Shown here piece after piece: positions 1-8,230 of a DNA stretch of 64,000 nucleotides. The DNA is taken from positions 680,607-744,606 of the forward strand of contig NZ_AP018288.1 in the NCBI RefSeq assembly GCF_002368335.1, in the 5' to 3' direction. The position numbers and the translations under genes are program-made. Source of the stretch: Nostoc sp. NIES-4103 (lineage in GTDB: Bacteria > Cyanobacteriota > Cyanobacteriia > Cyanobacteriales > Nostocaceae). Numbering within the stretch: position 1 is the first letter of the stretch; every line of letters begins with the position of its first letter. The notes beneath the pieces were generated by a model, which was not told the DNA's origin, ran no database searches, and worked only from the letters and a program-made list of their open reading frames with translations.

Positions 1-745
1 CATCTTTTGCAGATAATACTGGCTCTGGGCGCGGTTGCAAAGCCACCAACAGGGCATCATAGGTTTGATCAATGGGTGCTGCGGCGATACTGTCAACTGT
101 ATCTACATTAGCACCAGCATTGACTAAACCACGCTCAATAAATGCACTAAAAGGGTTATCACACAGCAATAAAATATTGCTTGTATACACAGATACTCCT
201 GCATCTAGTAAGAGCTTGGCTGCCATGATTCCCAAAAAGGAAAATACATCCACACCCGGATGGCGTTCATTGACACCAGCAACTTTGATATCCCGTTGGC
301 GACAAGCTATGAGATCCACATCCTCTGGTCTAAATTCCCATGCTTCGTACATTAAGCCAATAACTGCTGTGGGCTTCATCTGAGCAATCATTTGTGCATT
401 AATGGGACGGACATGTCCACTATTAGTAACAATATCAGCTTGGGCGATAATATCTGCGGTTTTCTCAGTGAGAAATTCCAGGCGATCGCTTACTTTTGCG
501 AGTTCGGCTAGTTCTAGTGTTTGGGCTTTGACTTCTTCTAAGGTGCCATAACGACTACTGCGAGCAATGGCAAACACCTTTTTTGCACCTGCGATCGCAG
601 CAATTACAGGGGTGACTGCATAGGCTCCTGTGGCTGCTTCTGTCAGTACAGTTAAGTTATCAAGTTGCAGTTCGCAGCGTTCAATGGCCTGCTGGATTAG
701 TCTAACTAGGCGTTGGGAGTTTAAACCAGGACGGGAATCGTACAT
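1..745 (-). CDS. Unknown Rossmann-like protein, partial (C-terminus off the left edge)
   Basis: About 248 N-terminal residues are visible; reading starts with MYDSRPGLNSQRLVRLIQ and runs open off the window. The ATG shares one base with the TAA stop of the upstream aminotransferase gene (TAATG), so the two are probably translationally coupled. Residues around 30-60 (a TGAYAVTPVIAAIAGAKKVF stretch) look like a nucleotide-binding Rossmann segment, followed by a TADIIAQADIVTNSG segment typical of NAD-dependent dehydrogenases. I do not recognise the family. Its position as last visible gene of a nucleotide-sugar set suggests a role in sugar or polysaccharide metabolism, which is inference only. 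Confidence 0.7.
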   Translation of the reverse strand, partial: MYDSRPGLNSQRLVRLIQQAIERCELQLDNLTVLTEAATGAYAVTPVIAAIAGAKKVFAIARSSRYGTLEEVKAQTLELAELAKVSDRLEFLTEKTADIIAQADIVTNSGHVRPINAQMIAQMKPTAVIGLMYEAWEFRPEDVDLIACRQRDIKVAGVNERHPGVDVFSFLGIMAAKLLLDAGVSVYTSNILLLCDNPFSAFIERGLVNAGANVDTVDSIAAAPIDQTYDALLVALQPRPEPVLSAKD

Positions 746-1854
746 TAAACAGTCACTCCCTGAACAAGGCTTTGCACAGTTTCAGCAACAGTCTTAATTT
801 GTGCGGCTGAGAGTTCGGCATACATGGGTAGTGAAAGTACTTCACTAGCAGCTTTTTCTGCGTGGGGGAAATCTCCAGCCTGATATCCCAAGTCTTGGTA
901 AGCTTCTAGCAAGTGTACAGGAATCGGATAATGAATACCTGTTTGGATGCCGTGTTCATTGAGCTTTTGTTGCAATTCATCTCGTTGGGGCGATCGCACC
1001 ACGTATACATGGTAAACGTGGCGGCTGTAAGGCATGAGTGTGGGAGTTACCAACCCAGAATCCGCCAATAGCTCATCATACTGCTTGGCATTTGCTATGC
1101 GTCCCTCTGTCCATGCCTCTAAATAGCGGAGTTTCACTCGCAAGATTGCCCCCTGTATACCATCCATGCGATAGTTGTAACCTTTGAGGACATGGTGATA
1201 CTTGCGTTCTTGTCCCCAGTCGCGTAGCATCCGCATGGTACGGGTATATTCAGGATTGTTGGTAACTATCATCCCTCCTTCACCATAGGCTCCTAGGTTT
1301 TTACCTGGGTAAAAACTAAAACAGCCAATATCACCGATACTACCTACGCGCTGTCCTTTGTACTCAGCACCATGAGCTTGTGCTGCATCTTCGATGACAG
1401 TCAATCCATAACGACGAGCAATTTCTAAAATTGGCTCCATGTTCGCTGGTTGACCGTACAAATGCACAGGCAAAATCGCTTTTGTCTTTTCAGTTATGGC
1501 TTTTTCGATTTGGGTAACATCTATGGTGTATGAAACAGGGTCAATATCGACGAAGACGGGCTTAGCGCCTGTATAACAGATTGCTGCTACGGTAGCGACA
1601 AAGGTGAAAGGTACTGTAATCACTTCATCACCAGCACCAATGCCAGCTGCTAGTAATGCTAAGTGAAGGGCGCTTGTCCCTGTATTCACAGCAATGCCAT
1701 AATCAGCGTCACAGTATTGGGCAAACTCTTCTTCTAAGGCTGTAACTTCACTGCCCAAGATGAATTGGGTACTTTCAAGTACTTTCAGTACAGCAGTATC
1801 AATTTCGTCTTTAATATTCAGGTATTGAGTTTTTAGGTCTAAAAATGGAATCAT
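745..1854 (-). CDS. DegT/DnrJ/EryC1/StrS family PLP aminotransferase
   Basis: A 369-residue fold-type I aminotransferase of the sugar aminotransferase family, usual length. Visible marks are the N-terminal IPFLDLKTQY motif, NTGTSALHLALLAAGIGAGDEV (PLP phosphate contact), VIEDAAQAHGA, and the Schiff-base lysine in the FSFYPGKNLGAYGEGG motif. Members transfer an amino group from glutamate to a keto nucleotide sugar. The start overlaps the stop of the Gfo/Idh oxidoreductase gene by four bases (ATGA), and the stop overlaps the next start, so this is a tightly coupled trio. The oxidoreductase would make the 3-keto sugar, this enzyme would aminate it and the acyltransferase at 4182-4694 could acylate it. 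The exact sugar cannot be read from sequence. Confidence 0.93.
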   Translation of the reverse strand: MIPFLDLKTQYLNIKDEIDTAVLKVLESTQFILGSEVTALEEEFAQYCDADYGIAVNTGTSALHLALLAAGIGAGDEVITVPFTFVATVAAICYTGAKPVFVDIDPVSYTIDVTQIEKAITEKTKAILPVHLYGQPANMEPILEIARRYGLTVIEDAAQAHGAEYKGQRVGSIGDIGCFSFYPGKNLGAYGEGGMIVTNNPEYTRTMRMLRDWGQERKYHHVLKGYNYRMDGIQGAILRVKLRYLEAWTEGRIANAKQYDELLADSGLVTPTLMPYSRHVYHVYVVRSPQRDELQQKLNEHGIQTGIHYPIPVHLLEAYQDLGYQAGDFPHAEKAASEVLSLPMYAELSAAQIKTVAETVQSLVQGVTV

Positions 1855-2888
1855 ACTGCTACCTCTGCTAAATTTAGTTCAACTAATTGACCACGCTGCT
1901 TCATCGACTCGGTAGCAGCCTCAAGTATTCTTACTATCCGCAGTCCCGCTTCTCCGTCGGTAATGGGACGAGAACCTTGTTCAATGCAATTAATGAAGTG
2001 TAATCCTTCTGTCCGTAATGCTTCGGTCATATCCAATTGAGGAGACCACATATCACCTGTGCGATAGCCAATCAGCATCTGGTACACACTTTCCGAATTA
2101 CCATTGACGGTAATTCCTTTGTCGTAAATCTTGACTTTTTCGCTAGGTTCCAAGTCATCGTAAACAATCATCTTTTGACTACCGCCAATCAGTGTACGGC
2201 GCACTTTCACTGGTGCTAACCAGTTGACATGGATGTGAGCAATCAAGTTGCTTTCAAAAAATAACGTTAAGTAGGCAATGTTTTCTGGTTCTCCCGGAAC
2301 GTGGCTGATCCCTGTAGCTGAGACAGCATAAGGTTGGGATGGCAATAGGTAGTTCATGATTGAGAGGTCATGAACTGCTAAGTCCCAGATGACATTGACA
2401 TCATGCTGAAATAACCCCAAGTTGACGCGCACAGAATCGTAGTAGTAAATATCCCCTAGTCTATTGCTGGTGATCAACTCGTGCATTTTGCGTACAGCGC
2501 CTGTGTAGACAAAGGTGTGATCCACCATTAGCACTAGGTTGCGTTTTTCTGCCTCTTCAATCAGGCGCTTTGCCTGTTCAGAGGAGGTTGTCATTGGTTT
2601 TTCTACTAGTACATGCTTACCTGCCTGCAACGCTGCCAAAGCCAAGTCGTAGTGAGTTGAAACTGGTGTGGCAATCACCACAGCATCAATTTTGGGGTCT
2701 TTAAATATGTCTTGACTGTCTGTGGTCACTTGGAGTGTGGGATAACGAGTCTGCGCTTTTGCCAAAAGTTCTGGTTTAAAATCACTGACTTTTATGACTT
2801 GGGCAGTTGGAATCTCTGCAAAATTTCGTACTAGGTTAGGGCCCCAGTAACCATAGCCAATTACACCGATATTAATCATGTTTCCCAT
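1851..2888 (-). CDS. Gfo/Idh/MocA family oxidoreductase
   Basis: A 345-residue NAD(P)-dependent oxidoreductase. The N-terminal Rossmann motif reads INIGVIGYGYWGPNLVRNF, followed by the family EKPM motif (catalytic Lys) near residue 98 and a central DLAVHDLSIMNYLL segment. Such proteins beside DegT aminotransferases and hexapeptide acyltransferases oxidise UDP- or dTDP-sugars at C3 on the way to amino sugars of surface glycans. Two in-frame ATGs are possible, at 2888 and 2879; the second sits just after GGGA and begins directly with the beta-strand MINIGVIG, so it is equally likely. The reaction order is inferred from neighbours. Confidence 0.92.
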   Translation of the reverse strand: MGNMINIGVIGYGYWGPNLVRNFAEIPTAQVIKVSDFKPELLAKAQTRYPTLQVTTDSQDIFKDPKIDAVVIATPVSTHYDLALAALQAGKHVLVEKPMTTSSEQAKRLIEEAEKRNLVLMVDHTFVYTGAVRKMHELITSNRLGDIYYYDSVRVNLGLFQHDVNVIWDLAVHDLSIMNYLLPSQPYAVSATGISHVPGEPENIAYLTLFFESNLIAHIHVNWLAPVKVRRTLIGGSQKMIVYDDLEPSEKVKIYDKGITVNGNSESVYQMLIGYRTGDMWSPQLDMTEALRTEGLHFINCIEQGSRPITDGEAGLRIVRILEAATESMKQRGQLVELNLAEVAV

Positions 2889-3020
2889 TGCTTGTAACTA
2901 ATCTGAAATCTATTTTCAACGCACTAATAAATACTACATTGATTCATTGCAAATCGTGGAGTTTGGTAGAAAAAATTGCTATTAAAATAGCAATTTTCTG
3001 GAATTTTGCAAATATATAAT

Positions 3021-3073
3021 GATACCTTCCAACATTCCCTGATTAGTATTAGGGAAATGTTGGAAGGTGTATC
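3021..3073. terminator. Long bulged hairpin between the oxidoreductase and PEP-CTERM genes
   Basis: The arms CCTTCCAACATTCCCT and AGGGAAATGTTGGAAGG pair over 16 bp with one extra A bulged out, and GATAC/GTATC extends the base. The loop is about 10 nt. It lies downstream of the PEP-CTERM gene and upstream of the Gfo/Idh gene on the minus strand. No strong T-run follows, so it could be a terminator, a processing site or a leader structure. The rest of 2889-3309 shows no convincing gene. Confidence 0.5.
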
Positions 3074-3309
3074 ACACGGCAAATATTGAAAGAAATAGCC
3101 TGATCCTACTTTGTTTAACCTGTGTCGAAAAAATTGAATCTTTCCTACATATGTATGGCAAAGATGGCACAATGTAGAAGAATATAAAATTTAAAAATTG
3201 TTTGGATGAACGCTATACATAAGCTTGTAGAGTTTTTGCTCATGATCTACAATTTTGTATTTTTATTCTGTTTAAGTTCTTAGCCCAAAAAAACTCCTTC
3301 AAATTTTAT

Positions 3310-3936
3310 CTACTTAGATTTTAATGACCTTGTTTGAAAAGTTCTGATTCCTAGTAGAAATGCTACTCCTATTATCCCTGCTGAACTTGGTTCAGGAACT
3401 TTGGATTTACTTGTGAAAATAGCATAATTAGCTTTTTCATAATTTAATAGCTCAATGTCTTTACTTTCTCCTCTAAAATCAGACCAATATCTAATATGGT
3501 TGCCTATTTTATTCCTGATGTAGGTTGAATAATTGCTAGCAACTATACCTTGATATGGAATCAACATGTATGAAATACTATTTAATTGTGTAGGAGTTGT
3601 TTGTTGATTGTCCAATATGGCTATGATGCTATCTACAGCATTTTTAGCTTTTTGGGGATTGTTCCAAAATGTTGGTGAATTAAAATTGGCGCTGTTAACG
3701 TTACCAAACAAGTTAACAAAAGTATCATACTTGAAGGTAACGTCATAAGTTATGTCATCTATGACCAAGCCATCAATAGCACTAACATTACCTTGACTAC
3801 TGTATTTAATTTCAGCTGCTTCCGACGAGGGAGTAACACTAATGAAAATGCCAGCAAAGCTAACAACAGAAGCTAGACAATATGCTAGTTTTGAACTAAC
3901 AAATTTCTGGTAGTATAAGCCTGATTTGGTAATCAT
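3310..3936 (-). CDS. PEP-CTERM sorting-domain protein
   Basis: A 208-residue exported protein. An N-terminal signal peptide (hydrophobic stretch around residues 17-36, then SSEAAE) is followed by about 140 residues without a recognised domain and a C-terminal tail VPEPSSAGIIGVAFLLGI then a basic RTFQTRSLKSK end. This is the classic PEP-CTERM tripartite signal (VPEP, transmembrane helix, basic cluster) processed by exosortase. In bacteria, PEP-CTERM proteins go with exopolysaccharide production, which fits the cluster here. No exosortase gene is in the window. It has its own spacing of 245 and 421 bp from its neighbours, so it is probably transcribed separately. Confidence 0.85.
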   Translation of the reverse strand: MITKSGLYYQKFVSSKLAYCLASVVSFAGIFISVTPSSEAAEIKYSSQGNVSAIDGLVIDDITYDVTFKYDTFVNLFGNVNSANFNSPTFWNNPQKAKNAVDSIIAILDNQQTTPTQLNSISYMLIPYQGIVASNYSTYIRNKIGNHIRYWSDFRGESKDIELLNYEKANYAIFTSKSKVPEPSSAGIIGVAFLLGIRTFQTRSLKSK

Positions 3937-4035
3937 TGTAAAAAGTAGTTCAATATCTCACTTCTTACAAAATACCAAAAAATTATATTTTATACGTACC
4001 TAAATACTATTACTTACGTAATTATTTGAATAAGA

Positions 4036-4062
4036 AATCTCAGCAATATATATGCTGAGATT
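4036..4062. terminator. Perfect 10-bp hairpin
   Basis: AATCTCAGCA and TGCTGAGATT form a perfect 10-bp stem with a 7-nt AT loop, about 120 bp downstream of the acyltransferase stop on the minus strand and followed on that strand by a TC/T-rich stretch. It probably ends the exporter-acyltransferase transcript before the PEP-CTERM gene. Confidence 0.5.
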
Positions 4063-4181
4063 CATAATCAACAGGGGTAAATCTTTATATAGATTAAAAT
4101 AGTGTAAATTGAAGTCTGAAATCACCTTACTTTCTGGATTTATACTAATATTGATTTATCTCAAGTTTATACATATTGAAA

Positions 4182-4694
4182 TTAGCTCAAAATACTGGCT
4201 GTCATTTCTGAGTTTTGGCAGCGATCGCGCACATCACCAATCAACCGAGCTGGCACTCCGGCTACAATTGCATAGTCAGGAACATCACGAGTCACTACTG
4301 CCCCAGCACCAATTATGGCTTTTTCTCCTATAGTTATCCCTGGACAGATAGTAGCGTTACTACCAATAGATGCACAGCGCTTGACTAGAGTCTTGACTAC
4401 ATCCCAATCGTCTTCCGTTTTCAAACTACCATCTTCATTAGTTGCACGCGGATAGAGGTCATTAGTAAACATGACTCCATGACCAATAAATACTTCATCT
4501 TCCAGGATGACACCTTCACAGAGGAAACTGTGTGATGAAATTTTACATCGACTACCTACAATGACATTTCTCTGAAGCTCGACAAAAGTACCAATCTTGG
4601 TGTCATCACCAATTACACAACCATAGAGGTTTACTAGATGAGGATGAAAAATTTTTACGTTGTTACCCAACTTAACGTCATCATTTACTGCCAT
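4182..4694 (-). CDS. Hexapeptide-repeat acyltransferase (LbH fold, WlbB/WbpD-like)
   Basis: 170 residues with the repeating hexapeptide pattern of left-handed beta-helix acyltransferases, for example VIGDDTKIGTFVELQRNVIV and ASIGSNATICPGITIGEKAIIGAGAVVTRDV, ending in the usual AIVAGVPARLIG. An FIGHGVMFTNDLYPRA stretch resembles the acceptor-site loop of UDP-3-amino-sugar N-acetyltransferases. It probably acetylates the amino group installed by the DegT enzyme encoded downstream. It starts 30 bp after the Wzt stop, so it is likely co-transcribed with the exporter. The acceptor sugar is inferred. Confidence 0.9.
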   Translation of the reverse strand: MAVNDDVKLGNNVKIFHPHLVNLYGCVIGDDTKIGTFVELQRNVIVGSRCKISSHSFLCEGVILEDEVFIGHGVMFTNDLYPRATNEDGSLKTEDDWDVVKTLVKRCASIGSNATICPGITIGEKAIIGAGAVVTRDVPDYAIVAGVPARLIGDVRDRCQNSEMTASILS

Positions 4695-4724
4695 TACTGA
4701 TCTGCCTATTTAACTAAAGCTCAA

Positions 4725-6011
4725 TTAATATTTTTCAACAGTTTTCCAAACAGCATCTTCTAAGTAAGTACACTCATCAGCTTGCCATTCATACTCTTGA
4801 CGCTCAAAATTGTGCATTGTGACCTCAAACGGGCAAATTTCCGTGAGGTTTTCTAGCAAGGTACTGCTACGGCGCTCAGAAAACCATGTGGTTAAGGTGT
4901 ACGAACCCATGTAGAGCCTAAATTTTGGAATCTCACATCGCAGAATAAAAGTTCCTGGTTCTCGGCGAAACGGTGCTTCCGGCTCGTAGAACCAGAAAAT
5001 ACACATAGCTTGTCGAAGCTCATTCACTACCTGAAAAGAGAACCACAGACTTTCATGGGGTTTAGTTACATGTAGTGCAAACTCGAAAGTAATGGGTTGT
5101 CCCCAAGAGTGAATACCTTCTCCTTCAGAGGAATGTACCCTTGCCCAAGCTACATAGTTACCAGTTTTATTCAAAGGAGCTTGATAGTAAGCAAGTTGCT
5201 CATTAGCAGCTTTTTGCCCAGCAATATATAGCTGCACAGCTTTAGCTGTATTACCATCAAACTCAATATTACCCTTGGAAAGCAGTATGCAACGCTTGGT
5301 AAGTTGGGCAATAGCTTGCATACTGTGACTGACGAACAAGACTGTCCGTCCTTCTTTGGCGGACACATCCCCCATTTTTCCCAAGCATTTCTTTTGAAAT
5401 GCTGAATCGCCCACTGCTAAGACTTCATCCACAATTAAAATTTCTGGCTCTAAATGAGCTGCCACAGCAAAAGCAAGGCGCACATACATTCCAGAAGAGT
5501 AACGCTTGACCGGAGTATCTAAAAATTTCTCGACTTCGGCAAAGGCAACAATTTCATCAAACTTTTTCTTAATTTCAACTCTACTCATACCCAGAACAGA
5601 ACCGTTGAGATATATATTCTCTCTTCCGGTTAGTTCCGGGTGGAATCCTGTGCCTACTTCTAGTAGGCTTGCCACCCGACCTCTAATAACAGCTTGTCCT
5701 TTTGTGGGTTCAGTAATTCGACTTAAAATTTTTAATAGTGTCGATTTTCCAGCGCCGTTACGACCAATAATACCAATGGCTTCGCCTTGATTAATCTCAA
5801 AAGAAACATCATTTAATGCCCAAAATTCTTCACGGGATAGATTGGGCATTTTTTGCTCAGAAGGCTGGAGTAATTTCTTACCTATAGACTTGAATCCATC
5901 AGCAATTACATCTCGCAGTACTTTATAGCCATAACTAGTAGAACTACCCTGCTGGTGAGAAATGATATATTTTTTAGCGAGATTCTCTACTCGAATTACA
6001 TTATTAGACAT
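4725..6011 (-). CDS. Polysaccharide ABC exporter ATPase, Wzt-like with C-terminal glycan-binding domain
   Basis: 428 residues. The ATPase half (about 1-260) has Walker A GRNGAGKST, signature YSSGMYVRLAFAVA (the SSGM form typical of polysaccharide/teichoate exporters), Walker B ILIVDEVLAVGD and H-loop VSHSM. The remaining 165 residues form an extra C-terminal domain as in O-antigen Wzt proteins, where it binds the finished, chain-end-modified glycan before export. The partner permease gene lies 15 bp upstream. Together they would move a lipid-linked polysaccharide across the inner membrane. Confidence 0.94.
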   Translation of the reverse strand: MSNNVIRVENLAKKYIISHQQGSSTSYGYKVLRDVIADGFKSIGKKLLQPSEQKMPNLSREEFWALNDVSFEINQGEAIGIIGRNGAGKSTLLKILSRITEPTKGQAVIRGRVASLLEVGTGFHPELTGRENIYLNGSVLGMSRVEIKKKFDEIVAFAEVEKFLDTPVKRYSSGMYVRLAFAVAAHLEPEILIVDEVLAVGDSAFQKKCLGKMGDVSAKEGRTVLFVSHSMQAIAQLTKRCILLSKGNIEFDGNTAKAVQLYIAGQKAANEQLAYYQAPLNKTGNYVAWARVHSSEGEGIHSWGQPITFEFALHVTKPHESLWFSFQVVNELRQAMCIFWFYEPEAPFRREPGTFILRCEIPKFRLYMGSYTLTTWFSERRSSTLLENLTEICPFEVTMHNFERQEYEWQADECTYLEDAVWKTVEKY

Positions 6012-6026
6012 CTATACTAGTCCAGT

Positions 6027-6866
6027 CTAAATTATGTCAGCAAAAGTGCGTTCCGTTTTGCGGAAATACCAGATACCGCTTACCAGTAAAAGTACGACCA
6101 AGACCAAAGATATTGTGAATCCCGGCCAGTAAATTGTTGCATCTCCACCTAAAATAGCCCAGCGAAAGCCATCAATTACACCTACCATTGGGTTCACAGA
6201 ATAAAGCAAACGCCATTGCTCTGGCACAACACTGCTACTAAAGCCTACTGGTGATATGTACAATCCAAACTGCACAATGAATGGTACTATGTAACGAAAA
6301 TCACGGTATTCCACATTTAAAGCTGCCAACCACAGCCCAACTCCCATTGAAGCGGCAAAAGCAATACCAATAAACAACGGCAGCGTCAGTATTCGCCAAT
6401 CGGGAACAAAGTTGTACCAAGCCATTAATCCTAGCAGAATCATGCCAGAAACCATGAAATCTACAAAGCTGACAATTACGGCACTGATGGGCACAATTAG
6501 ACGCGGGAAGTAGACCTTGGAAATCAAATTGGCATTACTAATTAGACTGTTACTGCACTCACTTAGGGCACCAGAAAAAAACTGCCAGGGAAGCATGGCA
6601 GCAAATACGAGAATTGGATAAGGTACTGGTGAAGGTAATTTTGCTAATTTTCCAAACACTACGGTGAAAACTATCATTGTCAAAAATGGCCGGATCAGTG
6701 CCCAAGCTATGCCAATAGCTGTTTGCTTGTAACGCACTAGAATGTCACGCCAAGCAAGAAAATAGAACAGCTCCCGATAGCGCCACAGGTCTTGCCAATA
6801 CTGGCGCTCACTACGTCCAGCTTCAATTACCAACGTCTGCTCAGATGGCATACCTTGACTACTCAT
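6027..6866 (-). CDS. Polysaccharide ABC exporter permease, Wzm-like (ABC-2)
   Basis: 279 residues, the usual length for Wzm/TagG-type permeases. After a 30-residue cytoplasmic segment and the conserved LWRYRELFYFLAWRDILVRYKQT amphipathic region there are about six transmembrane segments. Other family marks are AIGIAWALIRPFLTMIVFTVVFG and the NPMVGVIDGFRWAILG motif near the C-terminus. It pairs with the ATPase encoded 15 bp downstream. It begins the run of closely spaced minus-strand genes together with the short gene at 6901-7407. Confidence 0.95.
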   Translation of the reverse strand: MSSQGMPSEQTLVIEAGRSERQYWQDLWRYRELFYFLAWRDILVRYKQTAIGIAWALIRPFLTMIVFTVVFGKLAKLPSPVPYPILVFAAMLPWQFFSGALSECSNSLISNANLISKVYFPRLIVPISAVIVSFVDFMVSGMILLGLMAWYNFVPDWRILTLPLFIGIAFAASMGVGLWLAALNVEYRDFRYIVPFIVQFGLYISPVGFSSSVVPEQWRLLYSVNPMVGVIDGFRWAILGGDATIYWPGFTISLVLVVLLLVSGIWYFRKTERTFADII

Positions 6867-6900
6867 ACTACAACTAGTTGAAGACTATTATGCTTAACGC

Positions 6901-7407
6901 TTAAACTACAAACTGGAAATCTTTCATGCCCTGAAAGCCAACGATCTTTGCATGTCTGCGAGTAAACTCACCCACAGAAGGGTTGCCTTGAGGATCGATC
7001 ACCCCTGTTACTTGCTGCCAAAGCTGTTGTGGTGCTAGCGAAAGTTCATAGGTGCGTCCATCGGATTTACGGACGTGATACCAATTTTTTTGCTGGCAGT
7101 GTTCACACCAAAAAGCTTCTAACCACTCGCCATCGATAGGAACTGCGGTTTTGTTTGCTACTAGCATTAATGCATTCCGCCGACTCATACCGCGTTGTTG
7201 CAACTGACCTGGTTGATCAGCAAATATTTGATATTTCTGACTAACACTATTTAAATAGCAGCCATGAATTGGGCAGTAAATAGCCCGTCGTTTTGAACGT
7301 TTCCGATTTCGGTCACACCTTCTCTGCAATTCGACCTCCCAGATAAATAAACAGCAAAAAACAAGGAAGGTTACGTTGGAGGGACTGAGATCAATCTTGA
7401 CCATCAA
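6901..7407 (-). CDS. Hypothetical membrane-anchored protein with Cys/His motifs
   Basis: 168 residues of unknown function. A hydrophobic N-terminal segment (about residues 11-24) is followed by a very basic stretch (RRCDRNRKRSKRR) and then a CPIHGCYL motif; a WCEHCQ motif follows later. The paired Cys/His groups could bind a metal. It ends 34 bp before the exporter permease, on the same strand, so it may be the first gene of that transcript. The start could also be the second ATG, one codon in. I know no function for it. Confidence 0.7.
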   Translation of the reverse strand: MMVKIDLSPSNVTFLVFCCLFIWEVELQRRCDRNRKRSKRRAIYCPIHGCYLNSVSQKYQIFADQPGQLQQRGMSRRNALMLVANKTAVPIDGEWLEAFWCEHCQQKNWYHVRKSDGRTYELSLAPQQLWQQVTGVIDPQGNPSVGEFTRRHAKIVGFQGMKDFQFVV

Positions 7408-8230
7408 AGCCCAACTCCCAAAATTTAGAAATGATAATTAAATTAGAGTAATAAAATTCCTAACTCTGTTTATCTAGGTTTTCTATGAATAGAAACTTCT
7501 AGAAATAGAGGCAACTTTTTTGCTGCTTACACACAACTTTTTTGGTTAAAGAATTACGTATATATCACAAAATGACTTGGCTCTATCATATTACTTTCAT
7601 CCTCAATTAAGTGGTAAATGAGTGGCGTTATCTAAATTTTTACGGATGAGTAAATCATAACATACTTTGACATTGTATTATTTTTTCAAGCAAATTTAAC
7701 ATAATATTTAAACTCAAGCGTTTGAATACAGGTTTGATAAGACTTATCTAGATTGGTCAAACAAATTTATCAAAAAAAAGATCTTGAAATAATTCCTATA
7801 AATACATATATCTTATGCTATTTAAATTGATTTAAACTAAATACTGCTATACATAAAGTCTTCTTTAATTTGGCTCAGCATTTGTAACCAATTAAGGCAA
7901 GAACTTTATTTTTAAATACAAAAAAATCATAAAAAATGTGGTAACTACATTATTGATAATTACAGTAGAGAGAAAGTATTACCAAACTCAATAATAGCAA
8001 TTTTGAATTCTATTAATACTGGTAAATACTTTCTCTATATTTGCCATTAATACTCCTGAATGATTGGTAAAAATTGCTAGCAAATTGTCAATTTCTGTCT
8101 TGTCAAAATCAGTCTATAGGTGGAATTTTCACTGTATTGAGTTGATTTGTAATAGAACTTAGCTTGGAAGATTGGTTGTGCTGTTGGCATCTGCTAAGGT
8201 TTCATGACTTCAAAGCTAAATTCCCAAAAA
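7408..8230. other. Gene-less AT-rich gap
   Basis: About 820 bp with no credible reading frame. Apart from the hairpin listed at 7969-8036 nothing stands out. It probably carries the promoter of the minus-strand exporter genes. Confidence 0.6.
7969..8036. repeat. Inverted repeat with one bulged A
   Basis: The arms AGAGAAAGTATTACCA and TGGTAAATACTTTCTCT pair over 16 bp with one extra A, around a 35-nt AT-rich loop. Located downstream of the GT4 gene's neighbourhood boundary, between it (stop at 8231) and the small gene at 6901-7407. It may be a 3'-end structure of one of the two; the long loop makes a simple terminator less likely. Confidence 0.45.

Noticed and set aside
2924..3172. 82-codon minus-strand frame
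   Set aside because: It runs through the hairpin at 3021-3073, has no ribosome site and no protein-like composition.
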